Origin: Thiohalomonas denitrificans
GTDB lineage: Bacteria > Pseudomonadota > Gammaproteobacteria > Thiohalomonadales > Thiohalomonadaceae
DNA: 64,000 nt
Assembly (NCBI RefSeq): GCF_900102855.1
Contig: NZ_FMWD01000003.1
Location: 342,140-406,139, forward strand
Direction of reading: 5' to 3'
Below the pieces are notes generated by a model. It worked only from the letters and a program-made list of their open reading frames with translations, made no database searches and was not told the DNA's origin. Each line of letters opens with the position of its first letter. Position 1 is the stretch's first letter. Made by a program: the position numbers and the translations under genes. Of the stretch, positions 33,219 through 42,693 are shown piece by piece.

Positions 33219-35948
33219 TTATCTCTTGCGCATCTTCCGCCAGATGGCCTTTTCGAGCTCGACAAACAGAAAAATAGCCAGAGCCACCGCTAAAATGATG
33301 CCCCAGTGCAAAGGTCCCAGAGGCGCACTGGCGAACAGAAACTGCATCGGCCCGGTATAGGTCCATAGTAGTTGGAAAACAATGACCAGGGCCGTGGCCA
33401 CAAGCGCTGCACGGCTGCCGAGCAACCCTTTGCGGGAAAGAGAACTTCCCGTTAGCCGTCGCACATTGAACAGATAAACGATCTCTCCGGCTACCAGCAT
33501 GTTGACGGCCAGGGTGCGGGCCACTTCAACACTCTCTCCCTGTCCGGTCTCCCAAAGGAAGAGACCGAACACCGCGCCGACCAACAGCAGGGAGACGAAA
33601 ATCACGCGCCAACCGAGGAACCGATCGAGTATAGGCGCCGCCGGGTCGCGTGGGGCGCGTGCCATGACGTCCGACTCCGCCGGTTCGAAGGCCAGCGCCA
33701 GTCCGAGCGTCACGGCGGTCACCATGTTTACCCAGAGGATTTGTACCGGTGTGATTGGCAACGCAGTGGCGAACAGCACCGCTCCGAGGATCGACATCGC
33801 TTCGCCGCCGTTGGAGGGCAGCAGAAAGGTGATGGCCTTTTTGACATTGTCATAGATGGTGCGGCCTTCCTCGACCGCATTGGCAATCGTGGCGAAGTTA
33901 TCGTCGGCCAGAACCATTTCGGCTGCCTCTTTGGCCGCCTCGGTACCTTGAATTCCCATGGCTATCCCGACATCGGCCCGCTTCAGAGCCGGGGCATCGT
34001 TGACCCCGTCACCGGTCATGGCGCAGACGGCACCGCGGGATTGAATGGCCTCGACCAGACGCAGCTTGTGTTCGGGAGCCGCGCGGGCAAAGACGTCGAT
34101 TTCATCGACACGCTGTGGCAGCTCACTGTCGGAAAGGTCTGCGATATCCGCACCGGTGAGGGCGCTTCCGGTGTGCTGTAATCCCAGTTGCCCGCCGATA
34201 GCGCGTGCCGTGAGGGCGTGGTCTCCGGTCACCATTTTTACCCGAATGCCGGCACTGCGACATTTTTTGACCGCCTCTATGGCGGATTCACGCGGCGGGT
34301 CAAGCAGACCCGCCAGGCCGAGCAGCACCAGTCCGCTTTCGGCGTCTTTGTCCTCCAGTGAGTCACGTCCTTCATCCGGTTTTTCCGCTACTGCAAGGAC
34401 ACGGAAGCCGCGCTCTGAAAGGGTCCGAATCTTCGCTTTCCAGGCATTGCGGTCGAGCTCGCTATCGCCTTCGGGCGATGCCAGCCATTCGCAACGGGAC
34501 AGGACGACCTCGGGTGCTCCCTTGACGTGGATGACGGCCTTCCCGCCGGGCTCCCGGTCAAGGGTGGCCATGTACTTGCGCTCCGAGTCGAAAGGAATGG
34601 AATCGATGCGTTCAGACTGGCGGCGTACCGCATCCGGATCCCAGCTGGCCTTTGCGGCAGCGACAATGAAGGCTCCTTCGGTCGGGTCGCCGTTGATGAT
34701 CCACTCCCCGCTGCGTTGCTCCAGCGTGGAATCGTTGCAGAGTGTCCCGGCGTGCAAGAGCCGGCTTAGCAGGGGATTGTGTTCCGGATCGATTGGCTCT
34801 CCTTTTTGTTCCGGTTCACCGGATTCGCCGGTATGCCGAAATCCCCCCTCCGGTGCGAAGCCGACACCGTCAATTTCGATTTCACTGTCGGCGAGCACAA
34901 CCGCCTTCAGGGTCATCTCGTTACGTGTCAAAGTGCCGGTCTTGTCAGAGAAGATGGTTGATACCGCACCCAGAGTCTCCACGGCCGGCAATCGCCGAAT
35001 AATCGCATTGCGCTGCGCCATGCGTTGCACGCCAAGTGCAAAGGTGATCGTCACCAGTGCCGGCAGGCCCTGGGGGATCGCAGCGACGGCCAGGCCGACG
35101 GAAGCGAGGAACATCTCCTCCAGGTCATAGCCATGCACCAGGACACCGTAGAGTGCCATCGCCGTTGCGATGACGACAATCACCACTGCGAGGACTTTGG
35201 CGAAGCGGTCGATTTGGCGCAGCAGCGGCGTTTGCACCTGCTCGACCTCCTCGAGCATCTCTGAAATCCTTCCGATTTCGGTACGCCGGCCGGTCTCCAC
35301 TACGACTCCCCGAGCACTGCCATCGGCTACCATGGTGCCGGCGAAGGCGAGTGAACTGCGATCGGCGAGGTCGGTTTTCTCGCCGACTGGTTCGGGACGC
35401 TTGCTGACTGCCTCGGACTCGCCGGTCAGTGCAGCCTCCTGAATGCGTAGCCGCTTGGCTTTCAAAAGCCGAAGATCGGCAGGCGCCCGATCGCCCGCCG
35501 AAAGAGCGACAATGTCGCCCGGAACCAGCTCCTCGGCTGCTATCGTCGTGCGTCGGCCGTTGCGGAATACAGTGGCCTGGGGCGACAGCATCCCCTTGAT
35601 GCTCTCCAGCGCCTTCTCCGCCTTGCCCTCCTGAAAAAAACCGATCGCGGCGTTGATGATCACCACCGCAAAGATGGCGCCGGCATCGACCCATTGCCCA
35701 AGCATGGAGGTGATGGCCCAGGCGATGAGCAGAATGATGATGAGAACGTTAGTGAACTGATCCAGGAGTCGGCGCCACCAGGGCCTTGGATGCTTTTCAC
35801 GCAGATAATTGGGGCCGTATTCCTCCAGACGGCGGCGGGCCTCCTGGTCATCCAGTCCTCGCTGATTGCTGTCGACGCGCTGCAGTGCCTCCTCGCCGGA
35901 AAGCGCATGCCACGGAATACGCTGTTCTTTGTCGTGGGGTTGGGACAT
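33219..35948 (-). CDS. Cation-translocating P-type ATPase (P2-type, Ca2+ or Na+/K+-like)
   Basis: The 909-residue pump has a cation-ATPase N-terminal domain (WHALSGEEALQRVDSNQRGL), about ten membrane helices and all P-type motifs: TGES in the actuator (AALTGESEAVSKRP), the phosphorylated aspartate in SDKTGTLTRNEM near residue 340, KGAPE in the nucleotide domain, and TGDGVNDAPALKRADVG near residue 620. The C-terminal Cation_ATPase_C block is present. It resembles SERCA/PMR1-like P2A pumps, so Ca2+ is a plausible substrate; K+/Na+ roles are possible. Its place between otsB and GH65, with short spacers, suggests expression in one osmoadaptation transcript. Confidence 0.92.
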   Translation of the reverse strand: MSQPHDKEQRIPWHALSGEEALQRVDSNQRGLDDQEARRRLEEYGPNYLREKHPRPWWRRLLDQFTNVLIIILLIAWAITSMLGQWVDAGAIFAVVIINAAIGFFQEGKAEKALESIKGMLSPQATVFRNGRRTTIAAEELVPGDIVALSAGDRAPADLRLLKAKRLRIQEAALTGESEAVSKRPEPVGEKTDLADRSSLAFAGTMVADGSARGVVVETGRRTEIGRISEMLEEVEQVQTPLLRQIDRFAKVLAVVIVVIATAMALYGVLVHGYDLEEMFLASVGLAVAAIPQGLPALVTITFALGVQRMAQRNAIIRRLPAVETLGAVSTIFSDKTGTLTRNEMTLKAVVLADSEIEIDGVGFAPEGGFRHTGESGEPEQKGEPIDPEHNPLLSRLLHAGTLCNDSTLEQRSGEWIINGDPTEGAFIVAAAKASWDPDAVRRQSERIDSIPFDSERKYMATLDREPGGKAVIHVKGAPEVVLSRCEWLASPEGDSELDRNAWKAKIRTLSERGFRVLAVAEKPDEGRDSLEDKDAESGLVLLGLAGLLDPPRESAIEAVKKCRSAGIRVKMVTGDHALTARAIGGQLGLQHTGSALTGADIADLSDSELPQRVDEIDVFARAAPEHKLRLVEAIQSRGAVCAMTGDGVNDAPALKRADVGIAMGIQGTEAAKEAAEMVLADDNFATIANAVEEGRTIYDNVKKAITFLLPSNGGEAMSILGAVLFATALPITPVQILWVNMVTAVTLGLALAFEPAESDVMARAPRDPAAPILDRFLGWRVIFVSLLLVGAVFGLFLWETGQGESVEVARTLAVNMLVAGEIVYLFNVRRLTGSSLSRKGLLGSRAALVATALVIVFQLLWTYTGPMQFLFASAPLGPLHWGIILAVALAIFLFVELEKAIWRKMRKR

Positions 35949-35963
35949 GTCTCTCCGGTTCGT

Positions 35964-36737
35964 TCAGTAGGTATTTGCCAGCAGTCGGTCGAACCAGTGT
36001 GCCACTGCACCGGGATCGGCCAGCCGGTATCGGGCGACACTGGGACCCTCGTGCGTTCCAACCAGGATGCCTACCCCATGCGCTGGTAACACCTTGAAGG
36101 CGTCTTCGTCGGTGATATCATCGCCGAGGTAGACGGGCGTTACGGCGTCGGGGTCGATTGCGAGTGCTTCCATCAGCCAGAGCAGGGCATGGCCCTTGTC
36201 CCATGCCACCGGAGGCTGCAGTTCAATCACCTTTTTGCCGTGTGTTACGCGCAGGTGTTTGTGGTCGGCGAGCGCATTCACGCTTTCTCTGATGGCCGCC
36301 TGCTCCCCTTCGGGGACCCGACGGTAGTGCACGGCAATGGAGAAGTGTTTGCGCTCGATCAGAACGCCCGGTTCTTTGTCCAGATCCTCGTGCAATTGGC
36401 GTTCGGCGGCATCCAGCGCCGGCAAATAACCACGTGCCCGCGGTTGCTCCAGGCGTATCTCCGGGCTTTGGATATCGAAGCCGTGGCTGCCGGCATAAAT
36501 GAGCTTTTCGATACGGACCCGCTCTCGCACATCGACCAGATCGCGCCCGGAAATCACGGCTACCCGGAAGCGCACCGCCAGTCGTTCCAGCCTGTCTCGC
36601 ATGGCCGGTGCCAGGATGGCGGCTTCCGGGTGGTCGACAATGGGTGTAAGGGTTCCGTCATAGTCAAGGAACAGCACAGGAGGACGGCGGTCGAGACCGG
36701 CGGCTATTGCATCGAAATTTGCCAGGGCATCCCGCAT
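35964..36737 (-). CDS. otsB: Trehalose-6-phosphate phosphatase
   Basis: The 257-residue HAD-superfamily enzyme removes phosphate from trehalose 6-phosphate. HAD motif I is FLDYDGTLTPI with the nucleophilic aspartate near residue 25, motif II is AVISGRD, and motif IV with metal-binding acids is YLGDDITDEDAF near residue 205. GSHGFDI is the family substrate motif. It lies 6 bp downstream of the beta-phosphoglucomutase-like gene. otsA is not in the window, so trehalose 6-phosphate must come from elsewhere in the genome. With the GH65 gene this gives a possible trehalose turnover unit. Confidence 0.95.
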   Translation of the reverse strand: MRDALANFDAIAAGLDRRPPVLFLDYDGTLTPIVDHPEAAILAPAMRDRLERLAVRFRVAVISGRDLVDVRERVRIEKLIYAGSHGFDIQSPEIRLEQPRARGYLPALDAAERQLHEDLDKEPGVLIERKHFSIAVHYRRVPEGEQAAIRESVNALADHKHLRVTHGKKVIELQPPVAWDKGHALLWLMEALAIDPDAVTPVYLGDDITDEDAFKVLPAHGVGILVGTHEGPSVARYRLADPGAVAHWFDRLLANTY

Positions 36738-36743
36738 TCAGGC

Positions 36744-37502
36744 TCACCGTTTCAACAGGTCATCGACTTTCAGCTCGTCCAGATCGCTGACCACCCGATC
36801 TGCCCCGCTGGTGGAAAGCATCTCCCGGTTCCCGCCACGATCGACCCCGATAACCAGACCGAAACGGCCCTCCCTGCCGGCCTTGACTCCGGAGACCGCA
36901 TCCTCGACCACGACGGCTTCGGCGGGATTGCACTTCAGGCGCTTTGCCGCTTCGGTGAACAGATCCGGTGAGGGCTTTCCGGCCAGACCGCGCTGTTCGA
37001 TATCATTGCCATCCACCACAGTCTCGAATCGATCCAGCAGATCGCAGCGCTCCAGAATATACCGACAGTTTTTGCTGGATGAGACTACCGCTTGTGAAAC
37101 ACCGTAACCACGCAGAGAACGGATGAGTGCCAGTGTGCTGTCGTAGAGCTGAACACCCTCGTTCTCGACCAATTCCCGGAAGCGGGCGTTCTTGGCCTTG
37201 CCGAGTCCGTGAATGGTCCAGTCTTGAGAGCCATCGGTACCGGATCCTTCAGGTAGTGCTATACCCCGCGTGGCCAGGAAATCACGCACTCCATCGAGGC
37301 GCGGCTTCCCGTCCACATGCTCGAGGTAATCGTCAGGAAGCGCGAACGGCGCCAATTGGGGCCCATGCCGCTCGCTCCAGGCCCGTAGAAAAGGGTCGAA
37401 TGTCGCTTTCCAGGCACGGGCGTGTGTGTCTGCCGTGCGGGTAATGACCCCGTCCAGATCCCATATGACAGCGCAGGTAGGCAAGCCCTGCCCATTATCC
37501 AT
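36744..37502 (-). CDS. Beta-phosphoglucomutase-family HAD hydrolase
   Basis: The 252-residue protein has the beta-PGM-type HAD motifs: VIWDLDGVITRTADTHARAW near residue 12 (Asp nucleophile and acid/base Asp), VSSSKN (motif II), KPSPDLFTEAAKRL and VVEDAVSGVKAG (motif IV). It should convert beta-glucose 1-phosphate from the GH65 phosphorylase to glucose 6-phosphate. The first 18 bases (MDNGQG codons) lie in the left outer arm of the structured repeat and are duplicated in inverse orientation at 37883-37900, next to the gap stop. The first codons may thus derive from the element, or the element arm from the gene. Confidence 0.9.
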   Translation of the reverse strand: MDNGQGLPTCAVIWDLDGVITRTADTHARAWKATFDPFLRAWSERHGPQLAPFALPDDYLEHVDGKPRLDGVRDFLATRGIALPEGSGTDGSQDWTIHGLGKAKNARFRELVENEGVQLYDSTLALIRSLRGYGVSQAVVSSSKNCRYILERCDLLDRFETVVDGNDIEQRGLAGKPSPDLFTEAAKRLKCNPAEAVVVEDAVSGVKAGREGRFGLVIGVDRGGNREMLSTSGADRVVSDLDELKVDDLLKR

Positions 37503-37900
37503 AAGTCACCCCTCAGAACCCCGCAAATGGCCCAAGGCACGGCGCGGCCGCAGGGAGCGGCTCCGGGCCTCCTGCCCTCCCGCCGCATACCGGCCGTCCT
37601 GGCCATAATGGCCCGGCCCTTTTCAAGGGGCGCAACCCCGCATTGGGCTATTTGCGGGGTTCCCTTCGGGCGAGCCGCTGGCCGGCCATCTGCGGCGTTG
37701 CGCCCTCTTGACCGCTCCTGGGCATCCTTGCCCTCGCGGCATTAGCGCATCCCTGCGCGTCAAAGGGAACAACCCTTCCTGTGAGGGCGCGCCTTGCATG
37801 ATGTGCATGGATGCACGAATGCCGCGGGCGCAGGATGCGCAGGAGCGGTCTGGCCGGCCAGTGACTCGCTGAGGGGCGACTTATGGATAATGGGCAGGGC
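37485..37900. repeat. Structured inverted-repeat element, copy 3 (expanded)
   Basis: The 416-bp element fills the gap between gap and the HAD gene. Outer arms 37485-37516 and 37869-37900 pair over 32 bp with one mismatch but are largely unlike those of copies 1 and 2. Inner arms are 37517-37533 (aaccccgcaaatggccc) and 37645-37661, paired with one G.T wobble. A third pair (gagccgctggccggcca, 37672-37688, with 37851-37867) is shared with the other copies. An extra 33-bp inverted pair (37710-37743 with 37818-37850) is unique here. It accounts for essentially the whole 400-bp intergenic stretch. Confidence 0.88.
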
Positions 37901-37903
37901 ACC

Positions 37904-38889
37904 TCAGCGTGCGAGCCGCGCCGCCTCACGCACCATTTGCCCGGCGTAGCCCCACTCGTTGTCGTACCAGGCCAGCACCTTGACCAGGTCACCATCCACT
38001 ACCCGGGTCATCCGCAGGTCGACAATCGCGGCGTGCGGATCCTGAATGATGTCGGAAGAGACTATGGGTTCGTCCGCCAGTCCAAGCACATAGTTGTAGC
38101 GATCGGAGATGTTTCCTCACGGAAGATGTTGTTGACCTCATCGACACTGGTCTCGCGTTCGGCAATGAAGGTGATATCGGCTACCGAACCGACCACGATC
38201 GGTGCGCGTACTGCGAGCCCGTCGAATTTGCCCTCAAACTGGGTCAGAACCTTGGTCGTGGCCTTCGCCGCGCCGGTGCTGGTAGGTACCAGATTGGCGG
38301 CCCCGGCCCGGCCCCGCTCGAGCTTTTTGGAGGGGCCATCGACGATGGATTGTGAGCTGGTGTAGGCGTGTATGGTATTGAGGATTGCCTTTTTGATACC
38401 GATACGCCGCCCCATGATCTCCATAACCGGAGTAATGCAGTTGGTGGTGCAACTCGCCGTGGAGAAAACATCTTCGCTGGATTCATTGACACCCGGTACC
38501 ACGAATTGCATCTCCCCGCCTTTAACCGGGGCCGAAAGGATTGCCTTTTTGGCTCCCGCCTTGAGATGCTTTTCCGTACCTTCGCGGTTGGTGAAGACAC
38601 CGGTGCATTCGAACACGATGTCGATCCCCAGATCACCCCAGGGCAGCTGTTCGGGATCTTTCTGATTGAATACCCGAATAGTGTGGCCCTCGATCACCAA
38701 TTCATCTTCGCGGCTGGCGACCTCCTTTGGGTAGCGGCCATAGGCAGTGTCGTAGCGCAACAGGTAGGCGAGTTGCTCGGGTTGTCCCAGATCGTTGACT
38801 GCGACCAGCTCCAGATCAGGATTGTCCATGATGAGCTTCAGGGTGGCGCGTCCGATGCGCCCCAGTCCGTTGATTGCCACATTAGCCAT
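37904..38889 (-). pseudogene. gap: Glyceraldehyde-3-phosphate dehydrogenase, frameshifted
   Basis: The first 259 or so codons encode a normal NAD-binding and catalytic GAPDH: AINGLGRIGR near residue 5, the catalytic cysteine in TASCTTNC, and VPTSTGAAKATTKV. Near 38101-38115 the frame shifts, after which the expected DRYNYVLGLADEPIVSSDI and WYDNEWGYAGQMVREAA continue in another frame to 37904. Restoring the frame needs removal of two bases or addition of one around the sequence gatcggagatg. Without that, the product ends prematurely, losing the C-terminal catalytic part. This is either an inactivated gene or a sequence error. The start has a good ribosome site (aaggaga). It lies 39 bp after pfkB. 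Confidence 0.88.
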
Positions 38890-38928
38890 GACGAGATCTC
38901 CTTGTATTGAATGAGCAACCGATCAAAT

Positions 38929-39861
38929 TCACTCGATCATGCGGCGATACATCTGTTCTATGGCATCGGAACTGTACAGTTGCGTACCGGGAGTCAAGAC
39001 TGCGGCGGCGGCAGCGGCAATGCCGTATCGGAATGCCTCGACCAGGCTATTGCCACGGGCCAGCTGATGGGTAAGTACGGCAACGAAACTGTCTCCAGCC
39101 CCAACCGGACTGATGCCTTCGACCGGTGGAGGGCGTAGATGCAGGCGGTCCCCGGCGCGGCTGACCAGCAGGGCCCCGTCAGACCCCAGGGTGACGATCA
39201 CGACTTGGGCGAGGCCATCGTTCACCATCTCCTGCATGGCATCCAGATAGATCTCATGGCCGGCGTCTTCGGGGACTCCGAACTGGCCGAACTCCTTGCG
39301 GTTCGGCTTGACCAGAAAGACCCCCGCTTCCAGGGTAGGGCGCAGGGCGGGCCCGGAGCTGTCCAGTATCACCCGAGTGCCACGCTCGGTCGCGGCGCGT
39401 GCGGCATAGGCATAGAAGTCCGCCGGCACGCCCGGGGGGAGGCTTCCGCTCAGCACCAGGTAATCCGGCACCGGCTCGACCGTGTTGACGGATTCCAGAC
39501 AGTGTTGCCACTCCCTCTCAGAGAGCGACGGGCCGGAAAAGACAAAGTGAAACAGCTTACCGGTGGCCTTTTCCTGTATTGCCAAATCGTTTCGTGTATC
39601 GCCCTCGATGGCGATGCGTTGCTGTTTTAGTCCGCGGTCTTTCAACAGCCGTTCCAGTTCGTTCCCGTTCGGACCGCCGGCAGCGTATAACGCCAGGGCA
39701 TCGCCTCCGAGTGCATGGATGCCTCCGGCCACATTGATGCCGCCTCCGCCTGGCTCGCGGACTTGCGTCCCGCAGCGGGTTTTGTGGCCTACCAGCAGCC
39801 GTTCGGCGGTCCCGGAGAGATCAACGGCGGGATTCATGGTCACTGTGACGATCGCACTCAC
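38929..39861 (-). CDS. PfkB-family sugar kinase (1-/6-phosphofructokinase type)
   Basis: The 310-residue kinase of the ribokinase/PfkB family begins at a GTG with TVTMNPAVD, the typical opening of hexose-phosphate kinases (FruK, LacC, PfkB). EPGGGGINVAGGIHALGG near residue 36 is the substrate-binding motif and GAGDSFVAVLTHQLA near residue 250 contains the catalytic aspartate. The most likely reaction is phosphorylation of fructose 6-phosphate or fructose 1-phosphate. With gap and beta-PGM downstream it links disaccharide breakdown to glycolysis. It is the first gene of the minus-strand sugar operon; no convincing promoter was identified upstream. Confidence 0.9.
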   Translation of the reverse strand: MSAIVTVTMNPAVDLSGTAERLLVGHKTRCGTQVREPGGGGINVAGGIHALGGDALALYAAGGPNGNELERLLKDRGLKQQRIAIEGDTRNDLAIQEKATGKLFHFVFSGPSLSEREWQHCLESVNTVEPVPDYLVLSGSLPPGVPADFYAYAARAATERGTRVILDSSGPALRPTLEAGVFLVKPNRKEFGQFGVPEDAGHEIYLDAMQEMVNDGLAQVVIVTLGSDGALLVSRAGDRLHLRPPPVEGISPVGAGDSFVAVLTHQLARGNSLVEAFRYGIAAAAAAVLTPGTQLYSSDAIEQMYRRMIE

Positions 39862-40026
39862 GGAATGCCCCCTGTTCAGACGAGCACTGGATTGCCGGTC
39901 GTATATGAGTCGAATGCGTGACTCTCACCGCTCCCCTGCAGACAACCGTAGACGACAAAGTTAAAGGACGGTAGAGAGCGTCACTTCGCTCCTACGTCGG
40001 GAAACTTTCCATGCACAAGAGCGGGT

Positions 40027-41148
40027 TCAGAGGCGGCGTGCAATGAAGATAACCGGTTTGAGTAGAATACGGGCAAACACCGCCAGGTGAGGGTGCCGAC
40101 CGATATAGCGCGACAGTGCCGGACTGGAATGATAATAGGCAGCAACAAAGCGGCGTCCCCAGGCGAAGCGCTTCATGCGATCACGAGCACGGCGTAAATG
40201 GTTCAGGTCCCGCTCAATTGGTCGCCCGGCCGCCAGCCTGGAGGCGATACACCCGCCGCTGATTTGGTCCAGGGCGATAGTGATGCCAGTCCGGTCGGTG
40301 ATCTCGGTATCGCTATTGTTGTCGAGGTTGGGGTCGGCACGGTCTCCACTTACCTCGGCGGTGGCGCTCAAGGATTCGGAGCTCTGCCTGAAAACGGTGA
40401 TGAAGGCGCGTTCGGTTGCGGTCGCGGTCAGTGTACCCAGGTTGCAAATCACCTCGATCGGTTCATTCTCGATCCCCTCGCACTCTTCACCGATACAGGT
40501 ATCCCGTGGCGTCAGGCAACTGCCCCGGGTGGAACTGATTTCAGAAAGTTCCGAAAGCGCCAGTTCATCCATTCGAAAAATCGTGGTCACGTTATCGACA
40601 CCAAGCGCGCTGTTGTTGAATACCTCCAACGTGAATTGAACGTCGCCGTTGTCGATGATACGGCTACTGAGATTCAGACTCAGATCGGCAGCGTCCTCCT
40701 CCGGCACGACAACAACGTCGACTTCATCCGCATCGTTATCGAAAAACGGATCATCCTCCCGCGGTTCAATGCCGGCACGATTGGTGATGATTCGCTGTAC
40801 CGGCGGCAGTTCGGTAATCGCGTCTGCCCTTGTCTGTATCTCTATTATGCGGTTTTCGTTTTCGGCGATGTTTCCGAGTAGGCAACGGAGCCTGGTAGGG
40901 GTTTCGACGATGCAACGGCTGTCAATCTGGAGCAACCCGACCTCTTCGGGCAAATCATCCACCAGTTCGACGCGTTGGGCCACATCGGGGCCGAGGTTGG
41001 TGATGACAATCCGGTAGTCGATGGAGCGATTCTCGACGGCTATTTCCGGCGTTGCTGTTTTTGTGACGGAAACGTCCGCCTCGGCACGCGCCAAACCGGG
41101 ACCCAGACTTATGATGCCAACGAGAGCAGCTTGCGTGGTGGTTTTCAT
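40027..41148 (-). CDS. Exported DUF11-repeat protein with CFI-box C-terminal domain
   Basis: The 373-residue protein starts at 41148 (MKTTTQAALVG) with a signal peptide ending LARA. At least two DUF11/OmcB-like beta-sandwich repeats follow (ADVSVTKTATPEIAVENRSI near residue 25 and ADLSLNLSSRIIDNGDVQFT near residue 155; the phrase ITNLGPDVAQRVELVDDLP is typical). The C-terminal 70 residues match the CFI-box type: CIASRLAAGRPIERDLNHLRR, then RRFVAAYYHSSPALSRYIGRHP and a hydrophobic end with RRL. That domain is a putative sorting or anchoring region in exported proteins. The protein is probably cell-surface or periplasmic. Neighbours do not tell its role. Confidence 0.8.
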   Translation of the reverse strand: MKTTTQAALVGIISLGPGLARAEADVSVTKTATPEIAVENRSIDYRIVITNLGPDVAQRVELVDDLPEEVGLLQIDSRCIVETPTRLRCLLGNIAENENRIIEIQTRADAITELPPVQRIITNRAGIEPREDDPFFDNDADEVDVVVVPEEDAADLSLNLSSRIIDNGDVQFTLEVFNNSALGVDNVTTIFRMDELALSELSEISSTRGSCLTPRDTCIGEECEGIENEPIEVICNLGTLTATATERAFITVFRQSSESLSATAEVSGDRADPNLDNNSDTEITDRTGITIALDQISGGCIASRLAAGRPIERDLNHLRRARDRMKRFAWGRRFVAAYYHSSPALSRYIGRHPHLAVFARILLKPVIFIARRL

Positions 41149-41384
41149 CGCCTTTCCCTGGCTAATCAATTACTGAAACGTGTTTGGAAGCACCGAGCAA
41201 CAGTGCAGATGGCCGACCGCTTGATCGTCGGTTGGTCGATTCAGCCCGTACCTTTGCTCATCAACAGACTGTCTGCTTTTCAACGAGGTTGCGCGCTTTG
41301 CCGGCCAGAAATCCATTGATATTGCTGCATCCTGTCCGATAAACGTAGAACAACGTGCGAATAGTGGCGATATCCACTTTTGTA

Positions 41385-42599
41385 TCAAAGATGTCGGCGC
41401 CAACGGCCGATCAACGGCCGTAGTGCCAGTGGAGCGAGGAGCGATGTGGCAGCAGTGACCAGTACCATGCCGGCATACAGCGAATCCGGCACCACCTCGG
41501 GGCCTATCGCTTTTCCGTGGTGCATGATCACCATCGCGATCTCCGCTCGCGGTACCATACTGATGCCGATGAGTATCGCCCCAGTGCCTGAAAGAAACGG
41601 CCACGCCAGTAGACCGGCACCCAATAGTTTGCCGGCGATAGCTGCGAGCAACAGCACCAATCCCAGCTGCAGCCCTCCAGTTAACGCGGCCGGATTAATG
41701 TCCAGGCCGATACCGATGAAGAAAAACGGTGAAAAGAAAGTATAAAGGTCGTTGAAGGAGGCCTCGGTCTGGATAGCTTTCGGATCGCGGCTGAAGACCA
41801 GTCCGGCAAAGAGGGCGCCGATGGCCAGGGAGAAACCGAGCCAGCCGGCGACGGCGGCGATCACGAATCCGAATCCCAGTACCAGAAGCATCAGGCCGGT
41901 GTCCGGCTCGAACCGTGCACTCCAGCTGGTAAGGCGTTTCTCCAGATATCGTGCGAACAGCAGACATCCGACCGCGAACAGAAAGAACTTGATAAAGAAC
42001 AGCAGGGCGCCGCTGCCGACGGTGCCCCAAAGATCACCGTTGTTGGTGTTGCCCAATAGAATGGGAAGGACGGAAAGCAACAGGCCCATGAGGATGATGC
42101 CGACGATATCGTCGAGCTCGGCAATGTCTAGCAAAAGGCGGCCGTGAGTCGTGTCGAGTGTGCCCGCCTCACGCCATATTCCCAATGACACTCCCACACT
42201 GGTGGCAACGAGGGCCGCAGCCGCGACCAGTGAAGGGACAAGCTCGAAACGCAGCCACAGGCGGGCCGCCTAGAAGCCCACCAGGCCTGAAACCGCAAGG
42301 TTGCCGATGCCGATGATGCTTGCCAGCGGGAGTTCGCGCATCAGCTTGCGGGGATTGCTATCCAGACCGACCCGAAACAGCAGGGTGACAATCCCGATGC
42401 TGGCGAGTAGAGAGAACGCGTGCTCCACCGGCGGAGATAGCAGCGGCCAGCGCTGGTCGACCACGCGTATGGTGAAGCCGATCAGGATGTAACCTACCAG
42501 CGCCGGTAGCCGCAACTTCCGAAGCAGTCCATTGACCAGCGCGACGCACACAATCGCCAAGCCGATCAGGGTCAGCCATAGTGCTGGCGTTGTTTCCAT
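41385..42599 (-). pseudogene. CPA2-type cation/proton antiporter with in-frame amber codon
   Basis: Both halves lie in one reading frame from ATG 42599 (METTPALWLTL) to 41385, about 404 codons, interrupted only by TAG at 42270-42272. Upstream is the first third of a Kef/NapA-like antiporter (LLRKLRLPALVGYILIGF, FRVGLDSNPRKL); downstream the remainder continues without loss (ELDDIVGIILMGLLLSV, GFSLAIGALFAGLVFSRDP, FSPFFFIGIGLDINP, SMVPRAEIAMVI). About 12 helices and no TrkA domain. The phrase ...VSGLVGF-TAG-AARLWLRF suggests Leu TTG to TAG by one base. It may be a true nonsense mutation, a readthrough or a sequence error. Confidence 0.85.
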
Positions 42600-42693
42600 G
42601 TTGAGACTCTCATGCGGATGCTTTCGGACGGTGAGAAAGCTCGTGAGAAAGTGACGTCCCCCGAAAGTTGTTTGCTGAGAGACTGCTGGCAAT

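Noticed and set aside
37623-37995. Short frames inside the structured repeats as small proteins
   Set aside because: Similar peptides appear in all copies but in different frames and with stops; they follow from shared DNA, not coding selection.
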